Assembly: GCF_004795745.1 (NCBI RefSeq)
Contig: NZ_SDGV01000017.1
Span: forward strand, 1-64,000
DNA: 64,000 bases
Direction of reading: 5' to 3'
Source: Vagococcus silagei
Lineage (GTDB): Bacteria > Bacillota > Bacilli > Lactobacillales > Vagococcaceae
The first letter of the stretch is position 1. Each line of letters begins with the position of its first letter. Both the position numbers and the translations under genes were made by a program. The notes below the pieces were generated by a model, which was not told the DNA's origin, did not search any database, and worked only from the letters and a program-made list of their open reading frames with translations. Shown here one piece after another: positions 18,491 through 27,249 of this stretch.

Positions 18491-18557
18491 TGAAATTCCT
18501 CCTTTCAAAAAAATAGGGAAGAGGTTCGTAAATCTCTTCACCTTAAAATAATTAAAG

Positions 18558-18650
18558 GCCATCTCCCTTCCCTGTTTATTAATATACACCCTTTTTTATA
18601 AGCAATATTTTGTATTTTTGTCCGATTAAACGACAATTCCTAATGCATCG
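18558..18650 (-). repeat. Duplicated promoter/leader, copy 1 (proximal)
   Basis: This ~93-base segment matches 18882-18975 imperfectly but along its full length. Shared marks on the minus strand are GTCGnTTAATCGGAC, a -10-like TATAtT or TATAgT after 32-33 bases, and the leader GGGAAGGG(A/C)GATGGCC. This copy directly precedes the orphan gene. Confidence 0.75.
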
Positions 18651-18728
18651 TTCAGCATAGAGAAAGACACACTAGTCCTCAGTGCCAAGCTAAGATTTCA
18701 TCTAAATATAATCATTTTACTTCATTAG

Positions 18729-18765
18729 AACAGGCGACCCACGGATTAAGAGTCCGGTGTTCTTC
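18729..18765 (-). repeat. tRNA-Lys fragment (anticodon arm)
   Basis: The 23 bases 18734-18756 are identical to 17910-17932, the anticodon arm and variable loop of tRNA-Lys, in the same orientation. Similarity extends to 37 bases with four mismatches and then stops, so it is not a functional tRNA. Confidence 0.85.
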
Positions 18766-18817
18766 TGACCTCAGTAATCATCTCCTAAATAAATTCGTTT
18801 ACAACACGCAAGCATAG

Positions 18818-18850
18818 AAAAAAGACTCAGCATTCCCCCAATGTTGAATC
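18818..18850 (-). terminator. Intrinsic terminator after promoter copy 2
   Basis: GATTCAACATT and AATGCTGAGTC pair at 10 of 11 positions (including one G-U) around GGGGG, followed on the minus strand by six T. It would stop transcripts from promoter copy 2 after about 80 bases, leaving only a 5-codon ORF (MAQIK). Confidence 0.7.
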
Positions 18851-18881
18851 TTTATCTAAAATAATCGATTTATTTTATTTG

Positions 18882-18975
18882 GGCCATCGCCCTTCCCCAT
18901 CTCTTACTATACAGTCTTTTATCAAACAAAAAGATCTTTTCTAGTCCGATTAAGCGACATTACCCAAAATGTATC
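18882..18975 (-). repeat. Duplicated promoter/leader, copy 2 (distal)
   Basis: Second copy of the element described at 18558-18650. It keeps the upstream GTCGCTTAATCGGAC, a TATAGT -10-like box and GGGGAAGGGCGATGGCC, but the ORF behind its ATG stops after five codons and a terminator follows. Confidence 0.75.
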
Positions 18976-18992
18976 ATAAATAAATGATTAAG

Positions 18993-19148
18993 TTATGCAT
19001 GATCTTTAGTTTTCTTTTTTTGATTTGATTTACTAATTGGACAATCCACAGAAGAACAATCACAAGTTGACTCTTTTTTTATTGCATATTTGTAGATAAT
19101 CCAAGCAACAAAACCAAAGATAAGAATACTTAAAATAATAGTTCCCAA
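18993..19148 (-). CDS. Small Cys-rich membrane protein of the Feo operon
   Basis: A 51-residue protein from TTG 19148 behind AGGAGGG. It has one membrane helix (GTIILSILIFGFVAWIIYK) and a short cytoplasmic tail with CDCSSVDCP. This architecture matches the FeoB-associated Cys-rich membrane proteins that often follow feoB in Firmicutes. It starts 11 bases after feoB. The cysteines could handle Fe(II) or sense redox state, but that is inference. Confidence 0.8.
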   Translation of the reverse strand: MGTIILSILIFGFVAWIIYKYAIKKESTCDCSSVDCPISKSNQKKKTKDHA

Positions 19149-19159
19149 GATGATCCCTC

Positions 19160-21313
19160 CTATAATAATTGAATGCCCGCAACAGTTTCGGTTTCTTTCG
19201 CTGGTTTCGTAACTCTAAATAATGCATAAATCATACCAATAACAAAGATGACAGCTAATGCCGGTGCAAAACCAAATTCATGTTCACCGATTATAACACC
19301 ACCTAATTGATAAACGATGAAACTTACGACATAAGCAATCCCACATTGATAGGCAATTGCCAACGTTGTCCAGCGCCAATCATTCATTTCACGACGAATC
19401 GCACCGATTGCTGCAAAGCATGGTGCACATAGTAAATTAAAAATTAAGAATGAATAACCTGCAAGTGCCGTTAAACTTAGACTCAATTGACCCCAAATTT
19501 CCGTTCCAGTTTCAGAAACTTCATCTAAATGTCCGTACAGAATACCAAATGTTCCGACAACATTTTCTTTGGCAATTAAGCCTGTAATTGCTGCAACTGC
19601 TGATTGCCATTGACCCCATCCTAGCGGAGCAAACAAAATAGCAATAGCACGACCTACGGCAGCTAACATACTTTTATCTGTTTCAACCATCTCTAAACGA
19701 TAATTGAATGCTGATAAGAACCAAATAATAACGGAACTAGCAAAAATAATTGTTCCGGCTTTTTTTACGAATGATTTTGATCGGTCATATGTTTGTTGCA
19801 CACTATTCTTTAATCGTGGCAAGTGATATGCTGGCAACTCCATAATAAATGGTGCTGTTTCACCACTAAACATTTGCGTTTTCTTCAAGACAATTCCTGA
19901 AAAGACAATCGTTCCGATTCCAAGAAAATATGCAGATGGCGCCACCCACGAATTTTGTGGAAAAAAAGCACCTGATATTAAACCAATAATAGGTAACTTA
20001 GCCGAGCAAGGCATAAAGGTTGTTGTCATAATTGTCATTCGGCGGTCTTTTTCATTTTCGATTGTACGACTCGCCATCACGCCCGGCACGCCACAACCTG
20101 TTGCAACTAACATTGGAATAAATGACTTACCTGATAAGCCAAACCGTCTAAACAAACGATCCATCACAAAAGCAATTCGACTCATATAGCCGCAGTCTTC
20201 TAAGAAGGATAAACATAAGAAGAGGACAATCAATTGCGGTAAGAAGCCTAAAACAGCTCCGACACCTGCAATAATACCATCAATAATTAAAGACTCCATC
20301 CAAGGTGCAACATTCATTGCATGTAACCACTGGGTCACTGTGTTAGGTACAATTTCACCAAATAGGACATCATTCACCCAATCCGTTCCCATAGTACCCA
20401 CTGTCTGAATTGATAGATAATAAACAAACCACATCACAAACGCAAAGATTGGCAGTGATAGCCATTTATTTGTCACAACGCGGTCAATCTTATCACTGAC
20501 GCTTGCGGAAACTGAGTTTGATTTAACGACACTCAAGTTCACAATCTTATCTATGAGTTCATAGCGTTCATTAACCATGATACTCACACTATCATCATCC
20601 ATGATTTGTTCTGAAACATCGACAATATCATGGATTTCAGCTTGATCCTCTTGTGTCATTTTGATCATATCTAACACTTTCTCATCTTGTTCGAACAGTT
20701 TTACGGCGTACCAACGTACACGAGGAGTCGGCACATACTTTTCCACAACTTTAACAATATCAGCTAAAGCTGCTTCTAAACGATTCTCAAAAACTAAATG
20801 TTGCTGTTTAATATCTTTATTGCGATAAGCATCAATCTTTTCTTTAATTGCCGAAATACCTTCATTTTTAACAACACTGATTGGAATGATGGGTGCACCC
20901 AATTGGTATGACAATTTGTCACAATTGATACGATCTCCTGATTTCTTCACGACATCCATCATATTTAGTACTACAATAACTGGGACACCAATTTCAAGTA
21001 ATTGTGTCGTTAAATAAAGATTTCTTTCTATATTAGTTGCATCAATAATGTTTAAAATAATATCAGGGCAAGATTCAACTAAATAATCACGAGCAATTAT
21101 CTCTTCTGGAGAATAAGGCGAAAGAGAATATATACCAGGTAAGTCCTGTAAAACTATTGTCTTATCAGTTTTCAATCGACCTGATTTTCGCTCGACAGTC
21201 ACACCAGGCCAATTACCAACGGATTGCTTATTTCCTGTTAACGCATTGAAAAGACTCGTTTTTCCACTATTGGGATTTCCAACTAATGCAACTGAAAATA
21301 TCTCTTTACTCAT
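19160..21313 (-). CDS. feoB: Ferrous iron transporter FeoB
   Basis: FeoB imports Fe(II). The 717 residues begin with the GTPase domain: P-loop GNPNSGKTS (12-20), switch region PGVTVERKSG, G3 DLPGIYSL, G4 LNMMD. A helical GDI-like spacer follows, then two gate regions with many membrane helices and the conserved Cys (FLEDCGYMSRIAFVMDR; VATGCGVPG; MPCSAKLPII). The ATG shares one base with the feoA stop (TAATG). The operon is feoA-feoB-small protein, under a Fur-type operator. Confidence 0.97.
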   Translation of the reverse strand: MSKEIFSVALVGNPNSGKTSLFNALTGNKQSVGNWPGVTVERKSGRLKTDKTIVLQDLPGIYSLSPYSPEEIIARDYLVESCPDIILNIIDATNIERNLYLTTQLLEIGVPVIVVLNMMDVVKKSGDRINCDKLSYQLGAPIIPISVVKNEGISAIKEKIDAYRNKDIKQQHLVFENRLEAALADIVKVVEKYVPTPRVRWYAVKLFEQDEKVLDMIKMTQEDQAEIHDIVDVSEQIMDDDSVSIMVNERYELIDKIVNLSVVKSNSVSASVSDKIDRVVTNKWLSLPIFAFVMWFVYYLSIQTVGTMGTDWVNDVLFGEIVPNTVTQWLHAMNVAPWMESLIIDGIIAGVGAVLGFLPQLIVLFLCLSFLEDCGYMSRIAFVMDRLFRRFGLSGKSFIPMLVATGCGVPGVMASRTIENEKDRRMTIMTTTFMPCSAKLPIIGLISGAFFPQNSWVAPSAYFLGIGTIVFSGIVLKKTQMFSGETAPFIMELPAYHLPRLKNSVQQTYDRSKSFVKKAGTIIFASSVIIWFLSAFNYRLEMVETDKSMLAAVGRAIAILFAPLGWGQWQSAVAAITGLIAKENVVGTFGILYGHLDEVSETGTEIWGQLSLSLTALAGYSFLIFNLLCAPCFAAIGAIRREMNDWRWTTLAIAYQCGIAYVVSFIVYQLGGVIIGEHEFGFAPALAVIFVIGMIYALFRVTKPAKETETVAGIQLL

Positions 21314-21789
21314 TATGCTCCACCTTTTTCTACTAATATCATTTCTGCTTCAGCTTTTCTAAGTGTTAATTCGTAATTACGAACGGTTACCTCTATTGGA
21401 TCTCCCATTGGCGCATATTTTCTGACTGTAATCACGGTTCCTTTCGTTAAACCCATATCCATTAGACGACGTTTGACTGAACCAGTACCTAACAATTTCA
21501 CAACACGGGTTGTTTGCCCAATTGATGTCTCCGAAAGTGGGATAGCTGAAGAAAGGGCTGATACTCCCTTTGGCACGACTTTAATTTTATCAGCAATTGA
21601 CGCATCTAAACCTAAACGCGTTTGTCTGAAAAAAATAATCAACGACTGTTGATCTGGTTTTGCAATAATATGTAGTATTGTTCCTTCGGTTAAACCCAAA
21701 TGGCGCAAATGTTGTTCCTCAGATTCCGTTCCAGTAAAGCCAACAAACTCATACATGTGATTTACTGAGCATGACATTAGTGATTCCAC
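21313..21789 (-). CDS. feoA: FeoA-like protein with two FeoA domains
   Basis: FeoA is an SH3-like partner of FeoB, normally about 75-85 residues. This one is 158 residues from GTG 21789 (RBS AGGAGGAG) and contains two such domains: an N-terminal divergent copy (about 10-75, HLRHLGLTEGTILHII) and a more canonical C-terminal copy (about 83-155, IGQTTRVVKLLG...RRLMDMGLTKGTVITVRKYAPMGDPIEVTVRNYELTLRK). It is translationally coupled to feoB. The duplication probably lets it contact FeoB at two sites. Confidence 0.9.
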   Translation of the reverse strand: MESLMSCSVNHMYEFVGFTGTESEEQHLRHLGLTEGTILHIIAKPDQQSLIIFFRQTRLGLDASIADKIKVVPKGVSALSSAIPLSETSIGQTTRVVKLLGTGSVKRRLMDMGLTKGTVITVRKYAPMGDPIEVTVRNYELTLRKAEAEMILVEKGGA

Positions 21790-21840
21790 TTAACTTCTCC
21801 TCCTATATACATCTTTATAATAATTAACTTAGTCTTCGAT

Positions 21841-21861
21841 TGATAATGATAACCATTATCA
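21841..21861. promoter_or_regulatory. Fur box upstream of feoA
   Basis: TGATAATGATAACCATTATC fits the classic Fur consensus GATAATGATAATCATTATC almost perfectly and is palindromic. It implies iron-dependent repression of feoAB. Confidence 0.88.
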
Positions 21862-22041
21862 ATGTACAGCTTTTATTTTACGAGTCTTTCTACTAATAGT
21901 CAATCAGATATTGTGAATTTAGACACTTATGCATAAAAATAAATCTGCTTAAAGTTAGTCATAATGAAAAAAATTGAAAACAAATGACCACGCCTTTCAT
22001 ACGCCCGAAATCACAAAACATGGTATGCATATTTTTTTTAG

Positions 22042-22057
22042 ACACAATATCTAGTGT
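22042..22057. promoter_or_regulatory. NrdR box upstream of nrdH
   Basis: ACACAATATCTAGTGT fits the NrdR palindrome. A degenerate second candidate (TCACGATATACTAATA) lies at 22081-22096. NrdR boxes usually come in pairs spaced by whole helical turns. It predicts NrdR control of nrdHIEF. The rest of the 375-base gap between feoA and nrdH holds the Fur box and no gene. Confidence 0.75.
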
Positions 22058-22164
22058 TTACTGATTGACTTTTTGTCGAATCACGATATACTAATATCTA
22101 TAATCATTCTTGAAAAAAGATTTTCAGAGCGATGGTAATTTAGAAGAAAATGGAGTGAGTAATT

Positions 22165-22398
22165 ATGACAGCAATTACCTTATATTCAAAAAATAATTGT
22201 CCTCAATGTATGATGACAAAGAAATTTTTAGCCGAAAAAGGCGTTGATTTTGTAGAAGTTAATATCGATAATGAACCACAATATATTGATCAATTAAAAG
22301 CACAAGGTTTTCAAAGTGTTCCAGTTATTACAACAAATGATGATCGCATTGCAATTGTCGGTTTTAGACCAGACCAACTTAGAGCCTTGGCAATTTAA
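22165..22398 (+). CDS. nrdH: Glutaredoxin-like protein NrdH
   Basis: The 77-residue redoxin has the active-site CPQC (residues 12-15) and the C-terminal GFRPDQL typical of NrdH, which accepts electrons from thioredoxin reductase and reduces NrdEF. It opens the nrdHIEF operon; nrdI starts 3 bases after it. Confidence 0.96.
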   Translation: MTAITLYSKNNCPQCMMTKKFLAEKGVDFVEVNIDNEPQYIDQLKAQGFQSVPVITTNDDRIAIVGFRPDQLRALAI

Positions 22399-22400
22399 AG

Positions 22401-22769
22401 ATGAAATTAGTTTATTTCTCTTTAACTGGACAAACCAAACGCTTTATTAAGAAATTGGATTTTCCTGCTTATGAAATTGATACCAATAATCCATTCTACG
22501 AAATAAATGAACCTTATTTACTAGTCGTTCCTACCTATGATGCCGAAGTCACAGAAGTAGTGAACGATTTTATTGAGTACAAAAGTAACCAATCACATCT
22601 CTTAGGGGTAGCAGGAGGCGGCAATCGAAACTTTGCTGACCTTTTTATTTTTACTGCAAAAGACATTGCGAGTGATTACAACGTTCCACTTATCTTCGCT
22701 TTTGAATTTAATGGTACCGAAGAAGATGTTAAAAATTTTAGGAAAGTAGTGAATCAATTTGAATCTTAA
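22401..22769 (+). CDS. nrdI: Flavodoxin-like NrdI
   Basis: The 122-residue flavoprotein (YFSLTGQTKRFIKKL FMN loop; GVAGGGNRNFADLF) supplies the oxidant that builds the Mn(III)2-tyrosyl radical cofactor of NrdF. The end of the gene overlaps the start of nrdE by 11 bases, indicating coupling. Confidence 0.95.
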   Translation: MKLVYFSLTGQTKRFIKKLDFPAYEIDTNNPFYEINEPYLLVVPTYDAEVTEVVNDFIEYKSNQSHLLGVAGGGNRNFADLFIFTAKDIASDYNVPLIFAFEFNGTEEDVKNFRKVVNQFES

Positions 22770-24918
22770 AGAACTAAAAGATGTCTCATACTTTGAGTTA
22801 AACAATGAAATTAATCGCCCTGTTGACGATCAAATTCCACTTTTTAAAGATAAAGAAGCATTAGCTGCTTTTTTTGAAGAAAATGTTATTCCACATACAA
22901 AAACATTTGCAACAAATGTTGAAAAGATTAACTATCTTGTGGAAAATGAATATATTGAAGCTGAATTTATTAAACAATATTCGCCAGAATTTATTGAAAA
23001 ATTATATGCCTATTTAGATGAACCGCACTTTAGTTTTAAATCATTCATGGCTGCTTATAAATTTTATTCGCAATACGCTTTAAAATCTGATGATGGCTCA
23101 CACTATCTCGAAAAATACGAAGACCGTGTGGCGTTCAACGCGCTTTATTTTGCTAATGGAGATGAAGACTTAGCTTTAGCTCTTGCTGAAGAAATGATTT
23201 ATCAACGTTACCAACCTGCAACGCCATCATTTTTAAATGCTGGTCGTAAACGTCGTGGTGAACTTGTTTCCTGTTTCTTAATCCAAGTTACCGATGATAT
23301 GAACAGTATTGGTCGCTCAATTAATAGTGCCCTACAACTATCTCGTATTGGTGGTGGCGTTGGCGTTTCACTTTCAAATCTTCGTGAAGCCGGGGCACCC
23401 ATCAAAGGTTTTGAGGGTGCTGCAAGTGGTGTTGTCCCTGTCATGAAATTATTCGAAGATAGTTTTAGTTATAGTAATCAACTTGGTCAACGTCAAGGAG
23501 CTGGTGTGGTTTACTTAAACGTCTTCCACCCAGATATTGAGCAATTCCTTTCAACTAAAAAAGAAAATGCTGATGAAAAAATCCGCGTAAAAACTTTATC
23601 ACTCGGACTTGTTGTTCCTGATAAATTTTACGAACTGGCACGTAATAACGAGGACATGTATCTCTTTAGTCCGTATAGTATTGAACGCGAGTATGGGGTA
23701 CCTTTCTCATATATTGATATTTCGGAAAAATATGATGAACTTGTTGCAAATCCAAAGGTCCGTAAACAAAAAATAAGCGCTCGCTATCTTGAAAATGAAA
23801 TCAGTAAACTACAACAAGAATCTGGTTATCCATATATTATTAACATCGATACTGCTAATCGCGAAAATCCAATAGATGGTAAAATTATTATGAGTAATCT
23901 TTGTTCAGAAATTTTACAAGTGCAACAACCTTCAGCTATTAATGATCGACAAGAGTATGAAGTGCTTGGAACTGATATTTCATGTAATCTTGGTTCAACA
24001 AATATTGTTAATTTGATGGAAAGTCCTGATTTCGGTCAATCTGTCCGTACCATGACCAGAGCTTTGACAGCTGTAACCGATGCATCAAGTATTGATGTTG
24101 TTCCTTCTATCAAAAACGGTAATAGTTTGAGCCACACAATCGGCTTGGGTGCGATGGGACTACATACCTATTTTGCCAAAAATCAAATGATGTATGGTTC
24201 AGAAGAATCATTAGATTTCACAAATATCTATTTCATGCTTCTCAACTATTGGACTTTAGTTGAAAGTAATAATCTAGCTAGAGAGAGAAAGACAACTTTC
24301 CATAATTTTGAAAATTCAACTTATGCATCTGGTAGCTATTTTGACCGCTATATTGAGACTCCTGTCTTACCACAATCGGACAAAGTTAAAGCTCTTTTCA
24401 AAGATATCTTTATTCCGACTGCAAGCGACTGGGAAGCCCTAAGACAAAGTATTAAAAAAGATGGCTTATATCATCAAAACCGTCTAGCAGTGGCGCCAAA
24501 CGGCTCAATTTCATATATTAACGATACAAGCGCAAGCTTACATCCAATCACACGTTTGATTGAAGAACGCCAAGAGAAAAAAATCGGTAAAATTTATTAC
24601 CCTGCAGCTCATCTTTCGAACGAAAGCTTACCTTACTATGTCTCAGCTTATGATATGGATATGCGTAAAGTTATTGATGTTTATGCAACTGCACAAAAAC
24701 ACATTGATCAGGGCATAAGTTTAACACTCTTCATGCGTTCAGAAATCCCTGAAGGGCTTTACGAGTGGAAAACAACAACCAAACAAACAACACGTGATTT
24801 AAATATCCTCCGTCATTACGCCTTCCATCAAGGGATTAAATCAATCTATTACGTCAGAACCTTCACAGATGACGCTGAGGAAATCGGTAGTAATCAATGT
24901 GAAAGCTGTGTAATTTAG
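22759..24918 (+). CDS. nrdE: Class Ib ribonucleotide reductase alpha subunit NrdE
   Basis: NrdE reduces ribonucleoside diphosphates. The 719 residues show the class I fold with the radical/thiyl-site Cys and flanking motifs (PSFLNAGRKRRGELVSCFL, GGGVGVSLSNLR, NLCSEI, SCNLGS), the tandem radical-transfer Tyr pair near YYVRTF, and the redox C-terminus CESCVI that NrdH reduces. The start is TTG inside the nrdI 3' end; it gives MNLKELKDVSYFELNNEIN, the expected N-terminus, and no ATG fits better. Confidence 0.96.
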   Translation: MNLKELKDVSYFELNNEINRPVDDQIPLFKDKEALAAFFEENVIPHTKTFATNVEKINYLVENEYIEAEFIKQYSPEFIEKLYAYLDEPHFSFKSFMAAYKFYSQYALKSDDGSHYLEKYEDRVAFNALYFANGDEDLALALAEEMIYQRYQPATPSFLNAGRKRRGELVSCFLIQVTDDMNSIGRSINSALQLSRIGGGVGVSLSNLREAGAPIKGFEGAASGVVPVMKLFEDSFSYSNQLGQRQGAGVVYLNVFHPDIEQFLSTKKENADEKIRVKTLSLGLVVPDKFYELARNNEDMYLFSPYSIEREYGVPFSYIDISEKYDELVANPKVRKQKISARYLENEISKLQQESGYPYIINIDTANRENPIDGKIIMSNLCSEILQVQQPSAINDRQEYEVLGTDISCNLGSTNIVNLMESPDFGQSVRTMTRALTAVTDASSIDVVPSIKNGNSLSHTIGLGAMGLHTYFAKNQMMYGSEESLDFTNIYFMLLNYWTLVESNNLARERKTTFHNFENSTYASGSYFDRYIETPVLPQSDKVKALFKDIFIPTASDWEALRQSIKKDGLYHQNRLAVAPNGSISYINDTSASLHPITRLIEERQEKKIGKIYYPAAHLSNESLPYYVSAYDMDMRKVIDVYATAQKHIDQGISLTLFMRSEIPEGLYEWKTTTKQTTRDLNILRHYAFHQGIKSIYYVRTFTDDAEEIGSNQCESCVI

Positions 24919-24938
24919 AAAGGATGGAGAAAACAACA

Positions 24939-25901
24939 ATGAACTATTATGAAGCCATAAACTGGAATGCTGTCGAAGATTTAATTGATAAGTCAACTTG
25001 GGAAAAATTGACAGAACAATTTTGGTTAGACACTCGTATTCCTTTATCAAATGATTTAGACGACTGGCGTACGTTGACCGAAGATGAAAAAGAAAACATT
25101 GGACTTGTTTTTGGAGGTCTAACTTTACTTGATACCATCCAATCTGAGAGTGCCATCGAAGCACTTCGTCCTGATGTTAGAACACAGCATGAAGAAGCTG
25201 TCTTAAATAATATTCAATTTATGGAGTCTGTCCATGCTAAAAGTTACTCTTCAATCTTCAGTACTTTAAATACTAAAGCTGAAATTGATGACATTTTTGA
25301 ATGGACGAATTCAAACGAACATTTACAAGTTAAAGCTAAGATTATCAATGAAATTTATTTAACTGGAACACCTTTACAAAAAAAAGTTGCCAGTGTTTAT
25401 GCTGAAACGTTCTTATTCTACTCTGGATTTTACGCGCCATTGTATTACCTAGGAAACAATAAATTACCTAACGTGGCTGAAATTATTAAATTAATTATTC
25501 GCGACGAATCAGTTCATGGTACATATATTGGCTATAAATTCCAATTAGGTTTTAATGAATTAAATGAAAATGAACAACAAGAGATGAAGGAATGGATGTA
25601 TAATTTACTCTTCACGCTTTATGAAAATGAAGAAAAATATACAGAACTTCTTTATGATAAATTAGGCTGGACTGAAGAAGTGAAAACTTTCTTACGTTAT
25701 AACGCTAATAAAGCATTAATGAATCTGGGTATGGATCCTCTATTCCCTGATACTGCTAATGATGTCAATCCAATTGTTATGAATGGATTATCTACAGGTA
25801 CTAGTAATCACGATTTCTTCTCGCAAGTTGGAAATGGTTACCTTTTAGGAACGGTTGAAGCAATGGAAGATGATGACTACTTAATCGGTATGAAAAAATA
25901 A
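24939..25901 (+). CDS. nrdF: Class Ib ribonucleotide reductase beta subunit NrdF
   Basis: The 320-residue radical subunit carries metal ligands in helices around TIQSESAIEALRPD, NIQFMESVHAKSYSSIF and IIRDESVHGTYIGY. I start at ATG 24939, which has GGATGGAG at 9 bases; the upstream in-frame ATG (24924) falls inside that site. It forms the alpha2beta2 enzyme with NrdE and needs NrdI for cofactor assembly. Last gene of the operon. Confidence 0.96.
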   Translation: MNYYEAINWNAVEDLIDKSTWEKLTEQFWLDTRIPLSNDLDDWRTLTEDEKENIGLVFGGLTLLDTIQSESAIEALRPDVRTQHEEAVLNNIQFMESVHAKSYSSIFSTLNTKAEIDDIFEWTNSNEHLQVKAKIINEIYLTGTPLQKKVASVYAETFLFYSGFYAPLYYLGNNKLPNVAEIIKLIIRDESVHGTYIGYKFQLGFNELNENEQQEMKEWMYNLLFTLYENEEKYTELLYDKLGWTEEVKTFLRYNANKALMNLGMDPLFPDTANDVNPIVMNGLSTGTSNHDFFSQVGNGYLLGTVEAMEDDDYLIGMKK

Positions 25902-25906
25902 TAATA

Positions 25907-25951
25907 AAAAAGATGAAATCTTTGTCAAAATAAAGATTTCATCTTTTTTTA
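25907..25951. terminator. Bidirectional terminator after nrdF
   Basis: AGATGAAATCTTT pairs with AAAGATTTCATCT, with A-run before and T-run after. It serves nrdF and the convergent GtrA-type gene. Confidence 0.9.
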
Positions 25952-25968
25952 TTGATTAGCAATTGCAT

Positions 25969-26484
25969 TTAAACACTTGTAGCGACTTCTTGTTGTTTCT
26001 TAACATTAAAAATAAGACGTTTCGATATTATGTAATTAATAATCCCTGCAAGAAGTTGTGTCACTACCGTAAAAATAAATTCATTCAAAAGTGCAGGACT
26101 TCCCATATATTTTTGCAGTGCAGGAAAACTAAAGAAACGATTCTGATAATTAATTTGTTGCAGCCTTAACGTTCTCATCCAAAATTCAGCATAACGATCT
26201 ACAAATAAATGAGACATCCCTAAATCAAAGAAAAAGACAACGATACGACTGATGAAAAAATCAACAAATTGACGAAAACTTTGAACCCAGCCAATCCTGA
26301 TATGTTTAAAAACAAAATATTTATTACATAAGAAAGAAAATAATAATCCAGCCAATTGACCTAAGACAACGGGAATTAATACATTTGACGTTAACATTCT
26401 AAAACTAAATCGTGTGACAAAATAAACAACTGTTGCTAAAAAACCAAACAGAACATATCTTACGACTTGTTTTCTATTAATCAT
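25969..26484 (-). CDS. GtrA-family membrane protein
   Basis: The 171-residue protein has four hydrophobic helices in the GtrA pattern (VVRYVLFGFLATVVYFVTRF, VLGQLAGLLFSFLCNKYFVF, a central pair, and LLAGIINYIISKRLIF). GtrA-family proteins are thought to flip or anchor lipid-linked sugars for cell-surface glycosylation. There is no glycosyltransferase beside it, so the pathway is unknown. The loop around residues 85-125 is longer than usual. Confidence 0.8.
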   Translation of the reverse strand: MINRKQVVRYVLFGFLATVVYFVTRFSFRMLTSNVLIPVVLGQLAGLLFSFLCNKYFVFKHIRIGWVQSFRQFVDFFISRIVVFFFDLGMSHLFVDRYAEFWMRTLRLQQINYQNRFFSFPALQKYMGSPALLNEFIFTVVTQLLAGIINYIISKRLIFNVKKQQEVATSV

Positions 26485-26574
26485 TTACTCACCTCTATTA
26501 AAAATACCAAAGGCTAGGATTAAAAACCCCAGCCTCAACATTTTAGAACCATACGCATGTTATGTCAATAATAA

Positions 26575-27249
26575 TTAGAAATATTGGCGGACTTTTTCCA
26601 AAGCTTGGTCTTCAATCACGACTTGACCATGCTCTTCCAACACATCTTTTGTCATTGGTGTTTGGTAAGAGAACTCATATAAATGAGCCACACTTAAATT
26701 CAAACGTTGTTCACTAAATTTATCCATGATAAATGTAACCACCATAAATAATTGGTCGCGGTATTTATAGACCGCCGTTTTAGCACCACTTAATTCCACA
26801 TGTTTTGCCAAAATTATCAATTCTTCAAAACTTGATAAACCAAAAACTTTTGATAAATCAGCCGTTTTCAAGTCGCTTTGTTTATCTGATTGATCAGAAT
26901 CACCTGCTATAGTTGGATTTTTAGCCATTTGTTGTGAAATAAAATCTGCAAAGTCTTCGACTTGAGAATCAACAAGTACTTCATCAAAATTATTTTCATC
27001 TGAATCAGAGATTACATTTTTACTGATAAATAACTCTAAGCCGTCACGATTAGGTAAAACTTGGAAAGTCACCGAATCGGTCTCTTGGAACTGTTCATCG
27101 ACATCTACTTCTTCTAAAATACTATAGAAGAAATTTTCAATTTGTTTTTGATTTCCCAACAAATCTAAAAAGGTGATGCCTCTTTCTGTTAAATCTGAAT
27201 TTTTTATTGAGACACGAATTGTATTCTCATTAATTCTTTCCATTTCCAT
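26575..27249 (-). CDS. mecA: Adaptor protein MecA
   Basis: MecA delivers substrates to ClpC/ClpP. The 224 residues begin MEMERINENTIRVSIKNSDLTERGITFLDLLGN, the conserved substrate-binding N-domain, followed by an acidic linker (about 95-130) and the ClpC-binding C-domain (about 135-224, FGLSSFEELIILAKHV...YKYRDQLFMVVTF). I start at ATG 27249 behind GAGGTG; the upstream in-frame codons look untranslated. It lies near spx, the usual arrangement, and both are part of the Clp-linked stress network. Confidence 0.95.
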   Translation of the reverse strand: MEMERINENTIRVSIKNSDLTERGITFLDLLGNQKQIENFFYSILEEVDVDEQFQETDSVTFQVLPNRDGLELFISKNVISDSDENNFDEVLVDSQVEDFADFISQQMAKNPTIAGDSDQSDKQSDLKTADLSKVFGLSSFEELIILAKHVELSGAKTAVYKYRDQLFMVVTFIMDKFSEQRLNLSVAHLYEFSYQTPMTKDVLEEHGQVVIEDQALEKVRQYF

